Of a stretch of 64,000 nucleotides of DNA, positions 15,689 through 24,315 are shown piece after piece. Within the stretch, counting starts at the first letter, position 1, and the number at the start of each line of letters is the position of its first letter. A model generated the notes under the pieces. It worked only from the letters and a program-made list of their open reading frames with translations, was not told where the DNA came from and ran no database searches. This DNA is from RYN-124 sp033851845 (lineage in GTDB: Bacteria > Actinomycetota > Actinomycetes > Mycobacteriales > SCTD01), in assembly GCA_033851845.1 (NCBI GenBank), contig JAWWOH010000140.1, forward strand, positions 1 to 64,000, given 5' to 3'. The position numbers and the translations under genes were made by a program.

Positions 15689-16361
15689 GGCTGCCTCTCC
15701 CCCCAAGGGCGAGCGGACCAGGCAGCTGATCGTCGACACCGCGCTCGAGCTGTTCCGCGACCGTGGCTACGAAGCGACGACGATGCGGGCCATCGCCACC
15801 GCCGCCGGCGTCTCGGTCGGCAACGCCTACTACTACTTCCCCAGCAAGCAGCATCTCGTGCAGGCCTACTACGACCACTCCCAGTCCCTGCACGTCGAGG
15901 CGGCCCGTTCCGTTCTCGACTCCGAGCCGTCGTTCGAGACCCGGCTGCGTGGCGTGCTCACGACGCGCATCGACACGATGCAGGCGGAGAAGGCGTTCGC
16001 GGTGGACCTGTTCCGCTATGCCGCCGACCCGACCAGCCCGCTCAGCCCGTTCAGCGCTGAGTCGGCGCCCGCACGTGAGGCATCGATGGCGCTGTACGTC
16101 GAAGCGGTCACCGGCGCGCAGGACCTGAAGATCCCGGCCGAGCTGCGCGAGGCGCTCCCGGAGCTGCTCTGGCTCTACCAGATGGGCGTCGTCCTGTACT
16201 GGGTGCACGACAGGTCGCGTGGCTCGAAGAACACCTACGCTCTCGCCGAGCGCACCGTCCCGATCGTGGTGAAGCTCGTCGGCCTGGCCCGCTACCGCCT
16301 GCTCAAGGGGCTCATGAGCGACCTGCTGGAACTTGTGCGCGACCTGCGACCGAACCCCTAG
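15669..16361 (+). CDS. TetR family regulator
   Basis: The N-terminal helix-turn-helix is clear (DTALELFRDRGYEATTMRAI, then GVSVGNAYYYFPSKQHL), followed by an all-helical ligand domain; 230 residues from the GTG at 15669, with an alternative GTG 9 bases earlier. As the third gene of the unit beginning at 14889, it probably represses that unit and the divergent SDR/CMD pair through the two TGAACACGTTCA elements. The ligand is unknown; 3' end overlaps the convergent monooxygenase gene by 4 bases. Confidence 0.88.
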   Translation: MTAPRPEAASPPKGERTRQLIVDTALELFRDRGYEATTMRAIATAAGVSVGNAYYYFPSKQHLVQAYYDHSQSLHVEAARSVLDSEPSFETRLRGVLTTRIDTMQAEKAFAVDLFRYAADPTSPLSPFSAESAPAREASMALYVEAVTGAQDLKIPAELREALPELLWLYQMGVVLYWVHDRSRGSKNTYALAERTVPIVVKLVGLARYRLLKGLMSDLLELVRDLRPNP

Positions 16362-17824
16362 CCGGCTGCTGCCGTCCGCTTCGCCGCGGCGCGGGTGAAC
16401 TCCAGTCCCTCGAACGCCACCGGTCCCGGCCGGAACATCTTGCGGTCCAGGATGTAGTTCTGGTGCACCCGCCACGGCAGCACGTCGCCCTGCCGCGGGA
16501 ACTCGTGGATCGACCGCAGGATGTAGCCGGACTTGAGGTTCAGGAACGGCGTGTCCGGCAGCTCTGCTGCCGTCCAGCGCGGGGTCACCTGGTCGACGCC
16601 GAGCCGGTCCATGTGCGCCAGCAGTCCGCCGACGTACGCGCAGATCAGGTCGCACTTGAGCGTCCATGACGCGTTCGTGTAGCCGACCGACGCCGCCATG
16701 TTCGGGATGCCGCTGAGCATCATCCCCTTGTAGCCGACGGTCTCGGAGATCTTCTTCTCCTCGCCGTCGACGACGAACTGCACGCCGCCGAAGACGAGCA
16801 TCTGCAGGCCGGTCGCGGTGACCACAACATCCGCGGGGAGCTCCTCGCCGGTGGTCAGGCGGATGGCCTTCGGCGTGAACGTCTCGATCTGCCCCGTGAC
16901 GATCGAGGACTTCCCGTGCCGCATCGACCGGAACAGGTCGCCGTCGGGCACGATGCAGAACCGCTGGTCCCACGGGTTGTACGGCGGACTGAAGTGCGTG
17001 TCGAGGTCGAAGCCCGGCAGCTCCTTCTCGAGTCCCTTGCGGACCAGCGCCTTCATCAGCGCCGGCCGACGCACGCTGAGCTGGTAGCTCAGCATCGTGA
17101 GGAGCACGTTCTTCCAGCGCAGGATCGTGTACGCCGCCTTCGCCGGCAGCTTCGCGCGCAGCAGGTCGGCGACCTTGTCGATGGCCGGCCGCGAGGCGAT
17201 GTAGGTCGGGGTGCGCTGCAGCATCGTCACGTGCTCGGCGGTCTCGGCCATCGCCGGCACCAGCGTCACGGCGGTCGCACCGCTGCCGATGACGACGACG
17301 TTCTTGCCGGCGTAGTCCAGGTGCTCCGGCCAGTGCTGGGGGTGCACCACGTCGCCCTCGAACGAGCCGAGGCCGGGGAACTCGGGGGTGTAGCCCTCGT
17401 CGTACCGGTAGTAGCCCGAGCACATGAACAGGAAGCTGCACGTGACCTGTGACGTGCCGCCGGTGTGCTGCACGGTCAGCGTCCACTGCGCGTCCGGGGT
17501 CGACCACTCGGCCCGCACGACGCGCGAGTCGTAACGGATGTGCTCGTCGACGCCCTCGTCGCGGGCGGTGTCGCGGATGTACTCGAGGATCGACGGCCCG
17601 TCGGCGATCGCCTTCGCACCCGGCCAAGGGCGGAACGAGTAGCCGAGCGTGTACATGTCGGAGTCGGAGCGGATGCCGGGGTAGCGGAACAGGTCCCACG
17701 TCCCGCCGGACGCCTCGCGCGCCTCGAGGATCGCGTAGGTCTTGTGCGGCACGGCCTTCTTCAGGTGCACCGCAGCACCGATGCCCGACAGCCCCGCCCC
17801 GACGATCACGACGTCTACATGCAT
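16358..17824 (-). CDS. Baeyer-Villiger-type flavin monooxygenase (EthA-like)
   Basis: The 488-residue protein has an FAD Rossmann motif at the N-terminus (MHVDVVIVGAGLSGIGAAVHL) and the Baeyer-Villiger fingerprint FxGxxxHxxxWP (FEGDVVHPQHWP). A second NADP Rossmann motif (GSGATAV) and ATGLQM near the C-terminus complete the picture. Similar enzymes (EthA, MymA) insert oxygen next to ketones, turning them to esters or lactones using NADPH. The ATG at 17824 is favoured over a GTG 18 bases upstream. Together with the SDR and CMD-like enzymes it may act on cyclic ketones; substrate unknown. Confidence 0.88.
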   Translation of the reverse strand: MHVDVVIVGAGLSGIGAAVHLKKAVPHKTYAILEAREASGGTWDLFRYPGIRSDSDMYTLGYSFRPWPGAKAIADGPSILEYIRDTARDEGVDEHIRYDSRVVRAEWSTPDAQWTLTVQHTGGTSQVTCSFLFMCSGYYRYDEGYTPEFPGLGSFEGDVVHPQHWPEHLDYAGKNVVVIGSGATAVTLVPAMAETAEHVTMLQRTPTYIASRPAIDKVADLLRAKLPAKAAYTILRWKNVLLTMLSYQLSVRRPALMKALVRKGLEKELPGFDLDTHFSPPYNPWDQRFCIVPDGDLFRSMRHGKSSIVTGQIETFTPKAIRLTTGEELPADVVVTATGLQMLVFGGVQFVVDGEEKKISETVGYKGMMLSGIPNMAASVGYTNASWTLKCDLICAYVGGLLAHMDRLGVDQVTPRWTAAELPDTPFLNLKSGYILRSIHEFPRQGDVLPWRVHQNYILDRKMFRPGPVAFEGLEFTRAAAKRTAAAG

Positions 17825-17878
17825 GCGCGTATCAAAGCGCACGACCCGTGCACATTTCGCCCCAGGTTGCGGGGCTGG

Positions 17879-18973
17879 TCAGCGGACGTGCACCGGGACG
17901 CGCTGGATCGCGTTGTTGGCCATGCCCTGCGCGTTCCAGGCGGGCTCGGTCGGCTGGGTCTCCCCCGAGTCATCGGTCGCCCGCACGCACAGCACGCGGT
18001 CACCGGGCTCGGCGTCCCAGGTCGCGGTCCATCGCGCCCAGGCGAACCGGCCGAGGGCCGGCTCGAGCTCCGCATCCAGCCAGGTCCCGCCGTCGTCGTA
18101 CGAGATCTCGACCAGGCTCACCGCAGCGCGACCGGACCAGGCGCGGCCGGTGAGCGCGACGCGACCGGCGTCGACGATGCGCCCACGCGAGCCGAAGTCG
18201 GGGAACCCCGGCGGGATCATGAGGGCGCGCACCGCGATGCGGCTGACCGGCTCGCCCACGTCGTCGAAGTCGCGCTTGTAGCGGTAGGCGACCGCGTTCT
18301 GGAAGCCGTCGTACGCCGTGTCCGTGACGGTGATGGATGTCAGCCACTTCACGGACGTCATGCCGTACCAACCGGGTACGACGGCGCGCACCGGAAAGCC
18401 GTGCTGCGGCGGCAGGGGTGAGCCGTTCATCTCGTAGGCGAGCAGTACGTCGGATCGCGTGGCCTCGGCGAGCGAGAGCCCGCGGGCGTAGTCCTGCTCG
18501 ACCCCGCGCTCGAGGCCGTGGTCGGCACCGGTGAGCACCAAGTCGAGGGCGGCAGCGCTCGGTCCGGCGTCGGCCAGCACATCGGCGAGGCGCGCGCCGG
18601 TCCAGACGGCCGTGCCGACGGCCCCTTCGAGCCACGGCTGGCTGACCGGCCGCGGCGACAGGTGGGCGCGGCCGTTGCCGGCGCACTCCATCGTCACCGG
18701 CAGGCTGACCGGCTCGTAGGACCGCAGCCGGTCGAGGTCGAGCGACATCGGATGCGCCACCTCGCCGTCGACAGTCAGCGACCAGTCAGCCGCGTCGACG
18801 TACGGCACGTCGTAGTGCACGAGCACGTAGTGCAGCCCCGGCGGCGTGATGTCGTAGCGCATCGCCTCGAGCAGCAGGGAGTGGTTGCGGCCGGCCAGAG
18901 CGAGCTCCTCTGTGGAGATGCCCTCGTCGGGGTCGGCGAGCCGCGACATCGCGCTCGGAAGTGCAGTGGTCAT
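17879..18973 (-). CDS. Sulfite-oxidase-like molybdopterin enzyme
   Basis: The 364-residue protein has the SUOX fold: molybdopterin-binding domain (about 40-235) with the molybdenum-ligand cysteine in TMECAGNGR (Cys97), GFPVRAVVPGWYGMTSVKW, then a dimerisation beta-sandwich (245-364). No signal peptide or haem domain, so it is probably cytoplasmic or exported by another route and uses an unknown electron acceptor. Lies 16 bases behind the caspase-like gene on the same strand; an alternative ATG at 18985 would shorten that gap to 4. Confidence 0.85.
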   Translation of the reverse strand: MTTALPSAMSRLADPDEGISTEELALAGRNHSLLLEAMRYDITPPGLHYVLVHYDVPYVDAADWSLTVDGEVAHPMSLDLDRLRSYEPVSLPVTMECAGNGRAHLSPRPVSQPWLEGAVGTAVWTGARLADVLADAGPSAAALDLVLTGADHGLERGVEQDYARGLSLAEATRSDVLLAYEMNGSPLPPQHGFPVRAVVPGWYGMTSVKWLTSITVTDTAYDGFQNAVAYRYKRDFDDVGEPVSRIAVRALMIPPGFPDFGSRGRIVDAGRVALTGRAWSGRAAVSLVEISYDDGGTWLDAELEPALGRFAWARWTATWDAEPGDRVLCVRATDDSGETQPTEPAWNAQGMANNAIQRVPVHVR

Positions 18974-18989
18974 GCCGAGCAGCATCGCG

Positions 18990-20180
18990 CTAGGGGCGCG
19001 GCGCGTACAGGCTCTGCGTCGGGTCGCCACCGGCGACGTAGGGGTGCTGCGGGCCGGCCGCCTGGTTGGCGGTGACCCGCGGGGCCTGCGCCCTGCCGTA
19101 CGCGACGATCTGCCCGATCGTCGCCCGGCCCGGCTTGGCTCCGGCCCTGCCCTGCAGGAAGCCCTGGTCCCAGACCAGTCCACCCCATACCGACTCGTTC
19201 CACTGCGGCTGCTCGTACGACGTCTCGCTGGCCTGCGAGGACCCGGTCACGAGCCGCTTGGCGGAGTGCAAGCCGACGTCGAACGCGCCGGACTCGCACC
19301 CGGCGAAGTCGAGCCAGGCCCGGCCCTGGACGGCACCGAGCACGGCGCCGACGGTGGACTCCGGGATGAACCGGTTGTCGAACCCCCACAGGTAGGTGTG
19401 ACCGGGCGGGCAGCCGCCGCGGCTGGAGATGCAGACGTGGCCGGAGAAGTGGAACAGCGAGTAGGTGCCGTCGCCGCTGTGGTCGGCGAGCCAGGCCATG
19501 GCGTTGATGACGGCCTGACCGGTCGCCTGCCCGTCGAGGAGCGTGAGGATGTGGTCGCTGCGCCAGCCGCTGCGCAGCAGCGCGGTGCGGATCGCCTTCA
19601 CGTCACCGCGGGCGCCGTACGTCGAGTGCGTCGTGCCGGCGTAGTCCTGTACGCCGATGAGCACGGCCCAGCGCTGGGCCGGCGCGATCGTCACCGGCTG
19701 CGGCAGCGGCCGGGTGAAGACCATCGCGATGCGTCCGCTTGTTGGCAGGGACGGCGAGCTGTCCGGGCAGGTGCCGGCGAGCGGCGTCACTCGGACGCCG
19801 GAGCCGGCCTTGATCCAGATGGTCGGCGTCTTGGCGCAGAAGACGCGGGAGGTCGAGGTGGTGGAGCTGCGGGGCTGGTACTCGACCTGGATCGCGACCG
19901 GCCGGCCGCTGTCGTCCGTGACCGTGACCCGGACCTCGTCCTCGGTCGCCTTGGCCGGCTCAAGCGGACCCTGCTCGGTCAGCACCGGCGCAGTCGCAGG
20001 CGTGACCACGCCGCCGGCCTTGTCGTAGGACGCCTGGACAGTCCGGGTGGCGGTCCGGGTGGCGGCCTGGGCGCTGCTCCCGGCGTACGCAAGCCCAGGG
20101 AGCAGCACGACGAGCGCGAGCGCCATCGCCCGACGTCGCGTCACCGTCCCCCTGGCCACCCGGAAGGCTTCGCTGCCCAC
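18990..20180 (-). CDS. Secreted caspase-like (peptidase C14) protein
   Basis: The 396-residue protein starts with GTG. It has a basic-hydrophobic signal (residues 12-40, TVTRRRAMALALVVLLPGL, AQAA), a beta-rich N-terminal domain (45-165) and a caspase fold (168-330). Catalytic His248 (FHFSGHV) and Cys295 (DFAGCESGA) are both present, as is WAVLIGVQDYAGTTHSTYGARGDV. Prokaryotic metacaspase-like enzymes cleave after basic or acidic residues; roles include cell differentiation and defence. An exported version next to a sulfite-oxidase-like gene is unusual. Confidence 0.82.
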   Translation of the reverse strand: MGSEAFRVARGTVTRRRAMALALVVLLPGLAYAGSSAQAATRTATRTVQASYDKAGGVVTPATAPVLTEQGPLEPAKATEDEVRVTVTDDSGRPVAIQVEYQPRSSTTSTSRVFCAKTPTIWIKAGSGVRVTPLAGTCPDSSPSLPTSGRIAMVFTRPLPQPVTIAPAQRWAVLIGVQDYAGTTHSTYGARGDVKAIRTALLRSGWRSDHILTLLDGQATGQAVINAMAWLADHSGDGTYSLFHFSGHVCISSRGGCPPGHTYLWGFDNRFIPESTVGAVLGAVQGRAWLDFAGCESGAFDVGLHSAKRLVTGSSQASETSYEQPQWNESVWGGLVWDQGFLQGRAGAKPGRATIGQIVAYGRAQAPRVTANQAAGPQHPYVAGGDPTQSLYAPRP

Positions 20181-20304
20181 GCCCCAACTCCTGCCAAGGG
20201 GCTCGGCGCGGGTTGGATGCCCTCGAAACCGCCCAACTCCCCGTGATCAACGCCGGCCGCGGTCATTTCGCAACTCGACCGGGGAGGGCGGTCAGCGGAG
20301 GGCA

Positions 20305-20667
20305 TCAGTCCTGGAGGCGACGGGGGGCGGTGAGGTCGCCGGGGGCGTCGCCGGTGTTGACGGTGTCGCTCGGCTCGACGAGCAGGACCTCGGCCCCGTC
20401 GGCGGAGGCGGGCTGGTGGGGTACGCCGCGGGGCACGACGTAGACCTGCCCGGGTCCGAGCTCGACGTCGCCGTCATCCATCCGGATGGTCAGCGAGCCG
20501 CGCAGGACCAGGAACAGCTCGTCCGTCTCCGGGTGGCTGTGCCGGGTGAACTCACCCTTCGTCTTGACGACGCGCACGTCGTAGTCGTTCATCACCGCAA
20601 CCGTGCGGGGTGACCACGGCTCCTCGAACGTCGCCAGCACTCCCGCAAGGTCAACGGCATCAGTCAT
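20305..20667 (-). CDS. Cupin-domain protein
   Basis: A single cupin of 120 residues starting MTDAVDLAGVLATFEEPWSP. Metal ligands are visible in HSHPETDELFLVLRG and the closing VPRGVPHQP. Small cupins of this form act as sugar isomerases, dioxygenases or sensors, and the sequence alone does not decide. Start at 20667 is chosen over 20724, which would overlap the divergent gene. The two divergent starts are 55 bases apart and probably share a promoter region. Confidence 0.8.
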   Translation of the reverse strand: MTDAVDLAGVLATFEEPWSPRTVAVMNDYDVRVVKTKGEFTRHSHPETDELFLVLRGSLTIRMDDGDVELGPGQVYVVPRGVPHQPASADGAEVLLVEPSDTVNTGDAPGDLTAPRRLQD

Positions 20668-20722
20668 CCGGCCATGCTGGCACGCGGTTGACCGCAGGGT
20701 CGCCGGGTCGCAGGCTGCCGCC

Positions 20723-21310
20723 ATGAGCGAGCGATATCACGAGGGATCACGCGAGCTGCAGGACCGCAACGACACGCGCCGGTTGGCGGACCGCCTTGCC
20801 GAGCGCATCCACTCCGACGTCATCGACGACCATGCGAGGACGTTCATCGAGCGGGTGCCGATGTTCTTCCTCGCGACCGCCGATGCCGACGGCCAGCCCC
20901 AGTGCTCGTACAAGGGCGGCGACCCCGGGTTCATCCGCGTCCTGGACGAGCGGACGCTCTGCTTCCCGAACTACGACGGCAACGGGATGTACCTCTCGCT
21001 GGGCAACGTTCTGGTCAACCCCAAGGTCGGCCTGCTGCTCATCGACTTCGAGCAGCAGAACCGGCTGCGCATCGAGGGCGTCGCATCACTCGACGACGAG
21101 CTCACCGCGTCCTACCCGGAGGCACAGAGCGTCACGGTGGTGCGGGTCACCCGGGTCTTTCCGAACTGCCCGCGCTACATCCACCGGATGACGTTCGCGG
21201 AGCGCTCCCGCTTCGTCCCGCAGCAGGGCGTACCGACCCCGGTGCCGGACTGGAAGCGCAGCGAGCTGGCAGCCGGCGTGCTGCCGGCCGGCGACCCCGC
21301 CGCGGAGTAG
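20723..21310 (+). CDS. Pyridoxamine-5'-phosphate-oxidase-like flavin protein
   Basis: The 195-residue protein has the split-barrel core: RVPMFFLATADADGQPQCSYKGG, RTLCFPNYDGNGMYLSLGNV and VGLLLIDFEQQNRLRIEG. Relatives bind FMN or F420 and act as oxidases, reductases or haem-degrading proteins. The C-terminus (FPNCPRYIHRM) is typical of the general-stress branch. The alkyl-sulfatase-like gene begins 3 bases after the stop, so the two form an operon. Confidence 0.8.
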   Translation: MSERYHEGSRELQDRNDTRRLADRLAERIHSDVIDDHARTFIERVPMFFLATADADGQPQCSYKGGDPGFIRVLDERTLCFPNYDGNGMYLSLGNVLVNPKVGLLLIDFEQQNRLRIEGVASLDDELTASYPEAQSVTVVRVTRVFPNCPRYIHRMTFAERSRFVPQQGVPTPVPDWKRSELAAGVLPAGDPAAE

Positions 21311-21313
21311 CAG

Positions 21314-22549
21314 ATGGACGTCCTCGAGCTCTCCGACCGGCTCTGGCGTGGCGAGACGACGGTCGAGGAGACGCACCCCTTCTCGCTCATCGGCGAGGCT
21401 CAGGAGGTCGCCGACGGGGTCGCGTTCGTGCCGTCGTTCGCCAACGTCAGCGCTTTCGCGACCGCGGACGGACTGGTGCTCGTCGACACGGGCAGCGCGC
21501 CACTCGCGCAGCACGTTCATACAACGCTGCGCCGGTGGAACACGTCTCGACTGAATACCGCGGTCTACTCGCACGGGCACATCGACCACGTCTTCGGCGT
21601 ACCGGTCTTCGAGGCGGAGGCCGAGCAGAACGGCTGGCCCGCGCCCCGCGTCGTGGCGCACGAGGCGCTGCCGGCCCGCTTTGACCGCTACCTCCTCACA
21701 GCGGGCTACAACGAGGTCATCAACCAGCGCCAGTTCCAGCTGCCCGACCTGCGCTGGCCGCGCGCGTACCGCTACCCGGATGAGACGTACGCCGACGCGC
21801 TGAACCTCGACGTCGGTGGGTTGGCCTTGCAGCTCACGCACTGCCGTGGCGAGACGGACGACCACACCTACACGTGGGTGCCCGACAACAACGTGCTGTG
21901 TTGCGGCGACCTGTTCATCTGGGCCTCACCCAATGCCGGCAACCCGCAGAAGGTGCAGCGCTACCCGCGCGAGTGGGCGGCCGGGTTGCGGTCCATGGCG
22001 GGTCTCGGGGCGGAGCTCCTGCTGCCCGGGCACGGCGTGCCGATCGCCGGCGCGGACCGCATCCGGCAGGCGCTGAGCGAGACCGCGGAGCTGCTCGAGC
22101 ACCTGCACGACGAGACCGTCGTGATGATGAACGAGGGCGCCTCGCTGGACGACATCGTGCACACCGTCCGGGCGCCGCAGCACCTGCTCGAGCGGCCTTA
22201 TCTGCGCCCGGTGTACGACGAGCCGGAGTTCGTCGTACGCAACATCTGGCGGCTGTACGGCGGCTGGTGGGACGGTGACCCGGCGCACCTCAAGCCGGCA
22301 CCCGCGAGGGCCCTCGCCGCCGAGCTGTCAGCACTCGCCGGCGGTGCGTCGGCCATGGCCGATCGGGCCCGTGCGCTCGCTGACGCCGGAGATCTTCGGT
22401 TGGCCGCGCACCTGGTCGAGCTCGCCCACCAGGCCGCTCCCGACGACGAGCACGTCGCAGCGGCGGTCGCCGAGGTCTACGGACGGCGGGCTGCGAGTGA
22501 GGCCTCGACGATGTCCAAGGGCGTGTTCTCGTGGGCGGCTCAGCGGTAG
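21314..22549 (+). CDS. Metallo-beta-lactamase-fold hydrolase with alkyl-sulfatase dimerisation domain
   Basis: The 411-residue protein carries the metal-binding motif SHGHIDH (His87, His89, Asp91, His92), further ligands in CRGETDDHTYTW, and LLPGHG. A helical C-terminal domain follows (about 270-385, RNIWRLYGGWWDGDPAHLKPA) like that of SdsA1/Bds1 alkyl sulfatases. It lacks the SCP-like third domain and signal peptide of full secreted sulfatases, so it is probably intracellular. It may hydrolyse sulfate esters or another ester. The gene overlaps the convergent winged-helix gene by 10 bases. Confidence 0.82.
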   Translation: MDVLELSDRLWRGETTVEETHPFSLIGEAQEVADGVAFVPSFANVSAFATADGLVLVDTGSAPLAQHVHTTLRRWNTSRLNTAVYSHGHIDHVFGVPVFEAEAEQNGWPAPRVVAHEALPARFDRYLLTAGYNEVINQRQFQLPDLRWPRAYRYPDETYADALNLDVGGLALQLTHCRGETDDHTYTWVPDNNVLCCGDLFIWASPNAGNPQKVQRYPREWAAGLRSMAGLGAELLLPGHGVPIAGADRIRQALSETAELLEHLHDETVVMMNEGASLDDIVHTVRAPQHLLERPYLRPVYDEPEFVVRNIWRLYGGWWDGDPAHLKPAPARALAAELSALAGGASAMADRARALADAGDLRLAAHLVELAHQAAPDDEHVAAAVAEVYGRRAASEASTMSKGVFSWAAQR

Positions 22550-23461
22550 CGCGCGGAGCCGAAGAATCGCGGTACGCCGGCGAGGTCGGCGTCGAGCGCC
22601 GCGGCCGTCGCCGCGTCGATCTGCTCCAGCAGGTCGAGACCGCCGGCGGCGGACCACGTCGCGACGGCGCGTCCCTCGACCAGCGCGAACGCGCGGAACA
22701 CACCGTTGCTCGTGACGAGTGAGCCATGCGGCCCGACGACGGGCGACCGGTCGGCCCAGCCGAGCAGCAGCGGGTCGAAGGGTCCCAGCAGCCGCGGCCT
22801 CGGCATCGCGGGCTGCGACGCCTTCGTCAGCGACACGGTCCCGTCGGCGCGTTCGGGCAGGCCGCGTACTCCCGACAGGCCGCGCCGTGCGTCACCGACG
22901 GCCATGCCGGCCCACGTGGCCAGGTCGCGATCGCGTGCAGGGCCGTGCCCGCGCAGGTAGCGAAGGGCGAGCTCGGTCAGGGCCAGGCAGGTGCGCATCA
23001 GGACGTGCACCAGTGCCTGCCCGGCCACGGGCACACCCGCAGACTCGAGGCGGGCGCGCAGCTGTGACCGGGTCTGCGGTCCCTCTCCGAGAGCCTTAAC
23101 CACCACCTGGACGCCGCGGTCGACGTCACCGCCCAGCACTCCCTCCTGGGCGAGCCGGCGCAGGTTGCCGGTGTGCAGCTGCGGCGTGGTCAACGCATGC
23201 AGCAGCGGGAGGTCCTCGCTGCGGACGAGGTGCAGCGTCCCGCGGTTCAGCCAGGTGATCAGCAGGGATCGGTCCTGCGTGAGAGCGCGATCGACGTCAG
23301 CTGCCGTCAGACCGGTGCTTCGCGGCCCGAACAGCCAGCCGCGCGCCCCGCGGGTCCTGGCCCTGCACGGCCAGCAGCCGCTCGGCGACCTGCTCGGCCG
23401 ATGTCGCAGGATGGCCGGACAGCAGCTGTGACCTGCACCGCTCCGCGACGAACCCGACCAA
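22540..23461 (-). pseudogene. Winged-helix DNA-binding (AlkZ-like, HTH_42) gene with a frameshift
   Basis: A TTG at 23461, 6 bases after GGGGAGG, starts a frame reading VGFVAERCRSQLLSGH then AEQVAERLLAVQGQDPRGAR, the usual opening of this family. It runs into a TGA soon after GARLAVRA. The rest of the protein (STGLTAADVDRALTQDRSLL, NRGTLHLVRSEDLPLL, to the tail FGSARYR) continues in another frame to 22540. Removing one base in the G/C run at 23321-23330 rejoins the two. Relatives include DNA glycosylases that unhook crosslinks. Either a recent pseudogene or a sequencing error. Confidence 0.75.
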
Positions 23462-23496
23462 TCCGATCCTCCCCGTTGTACGAACGCCCCGTCGTG

Positions 23497-24300
23497 ATGA
23501 TGGACGTAGAGGACTTCGCGGCTTCGAGCCGCCCCGTGCAGTACGACGACCTCGACCTGGAGCACGCCTTCCAGGATCGGCCGCTGTCGCCGGAGGGGCT
23601 CCGCTGCCTGCGCTACATGCATGACATCGAGAGCCACACCGTCTGCTACCTGCGCGACCTGCTGCTGACCGAGTCGCACCGTGACCCGCGCATCACCACA
23701 TTTCTCACGACGTGGGCGTGGGAGGAGCAGTGGCACGGCATCGCACTGGCGAAGGTCCTCGAGGCGCACGGCGAGGTCGCCGGCAACGAGCGGATCTCGG
23801 CGGTGCGCAGCGCCCTCGGCATCAAGGACCGGTTCGGGCCGCTGCTCACAACCCTCGGCAGCGTGCTCGCCCGACGTGACTTCGTCGCGGTGCACATGAC
23901 GTGGGGCGCGCTGAACGAGTGGTCGACGCAGGCCGGTTACGCAAGACTCGCCGAGCTCGAGGACCACCCGGTGCTCACTGAGCTGCTCGAGCGCATCCAG
24001 CGCCAGGAGTCGCGGCACATCGCGTTCTACGCGACAGAGGCCCGGGCCCGACTCGCTGCCAGCCCGCGCGCCCGCAAGCTCGTCCGGCTCGCGCTCGACC
24101 GGCTCTGGGCACCCGTCGGCAGCGGCGTCGTCCGGAAGGAGGAGACGGCGTTCCTCGTGCAGCACCTGCTGGCCGGCGACGGTGGCGCGCAGTGGGTCGG
24201 CAAGCTCGACCAGCGGTTGCACCGGTTGCCGGGAATGGACGGGCTGCGCCTCGTCGAGCGAGAGGTCGCGCGCTGGTCGACGGTGCCCACCGCTGCGTGA
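23497..24300 (+). CDS. Ferritin-like diiron protein (acyl-ACP-desaturase type)
   Basis: The 267-residue helical protein carries a diiron ligand set of the acyl-ACP desaturase/ferritin-like kind: HDIESHT, AWEEQWHG (Glu76/77, His80), later LNEWSTQAGY and RQESRHIAFY. It is shorter than plant-type desaturases (over 330 residues) and may be a related oxygenase. Start is uncertain among GTG 23494 and ATG 23497 or 23500; no clear ribosome site is seen. An acyl-CoA dehydrogenase gene follows by 15 bases, which suggests fatty-acyl chemistry. Confidence 0.72.
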   Translation: MMDVEDFAASSRPVQYDDLDLEHAFQDRPLSPEGLRCLRYMHDIESHTVCYLRDLLLTESHRDPRITTFLTTWAWEEQWHGIALAKVLEAHGEVAGNERISAVRSALGIKDRFGPLLTTLGSVLARRDFVAVHMTWGALNEWSTQAGYARLAELEDHPVLTELLERIQRQESRHIAFYATEARARLAASPRARKLVRLALDRLWAPVGSGVVRKEETAFLVQHLLAGDGGAQWVGKLDQRLHRLPGMDGLRLVEREVARWSTVPTAA

Positions 24301-24315
24301 TGACACAGTGAGCCC

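Noticed and set aside
15618..17699. A 693-codon minus-strand frame across TetR and the monooxygenase
   Set aside because: Shadow of the monooxygenase gene; the +1 frame has all the flavin motifs.
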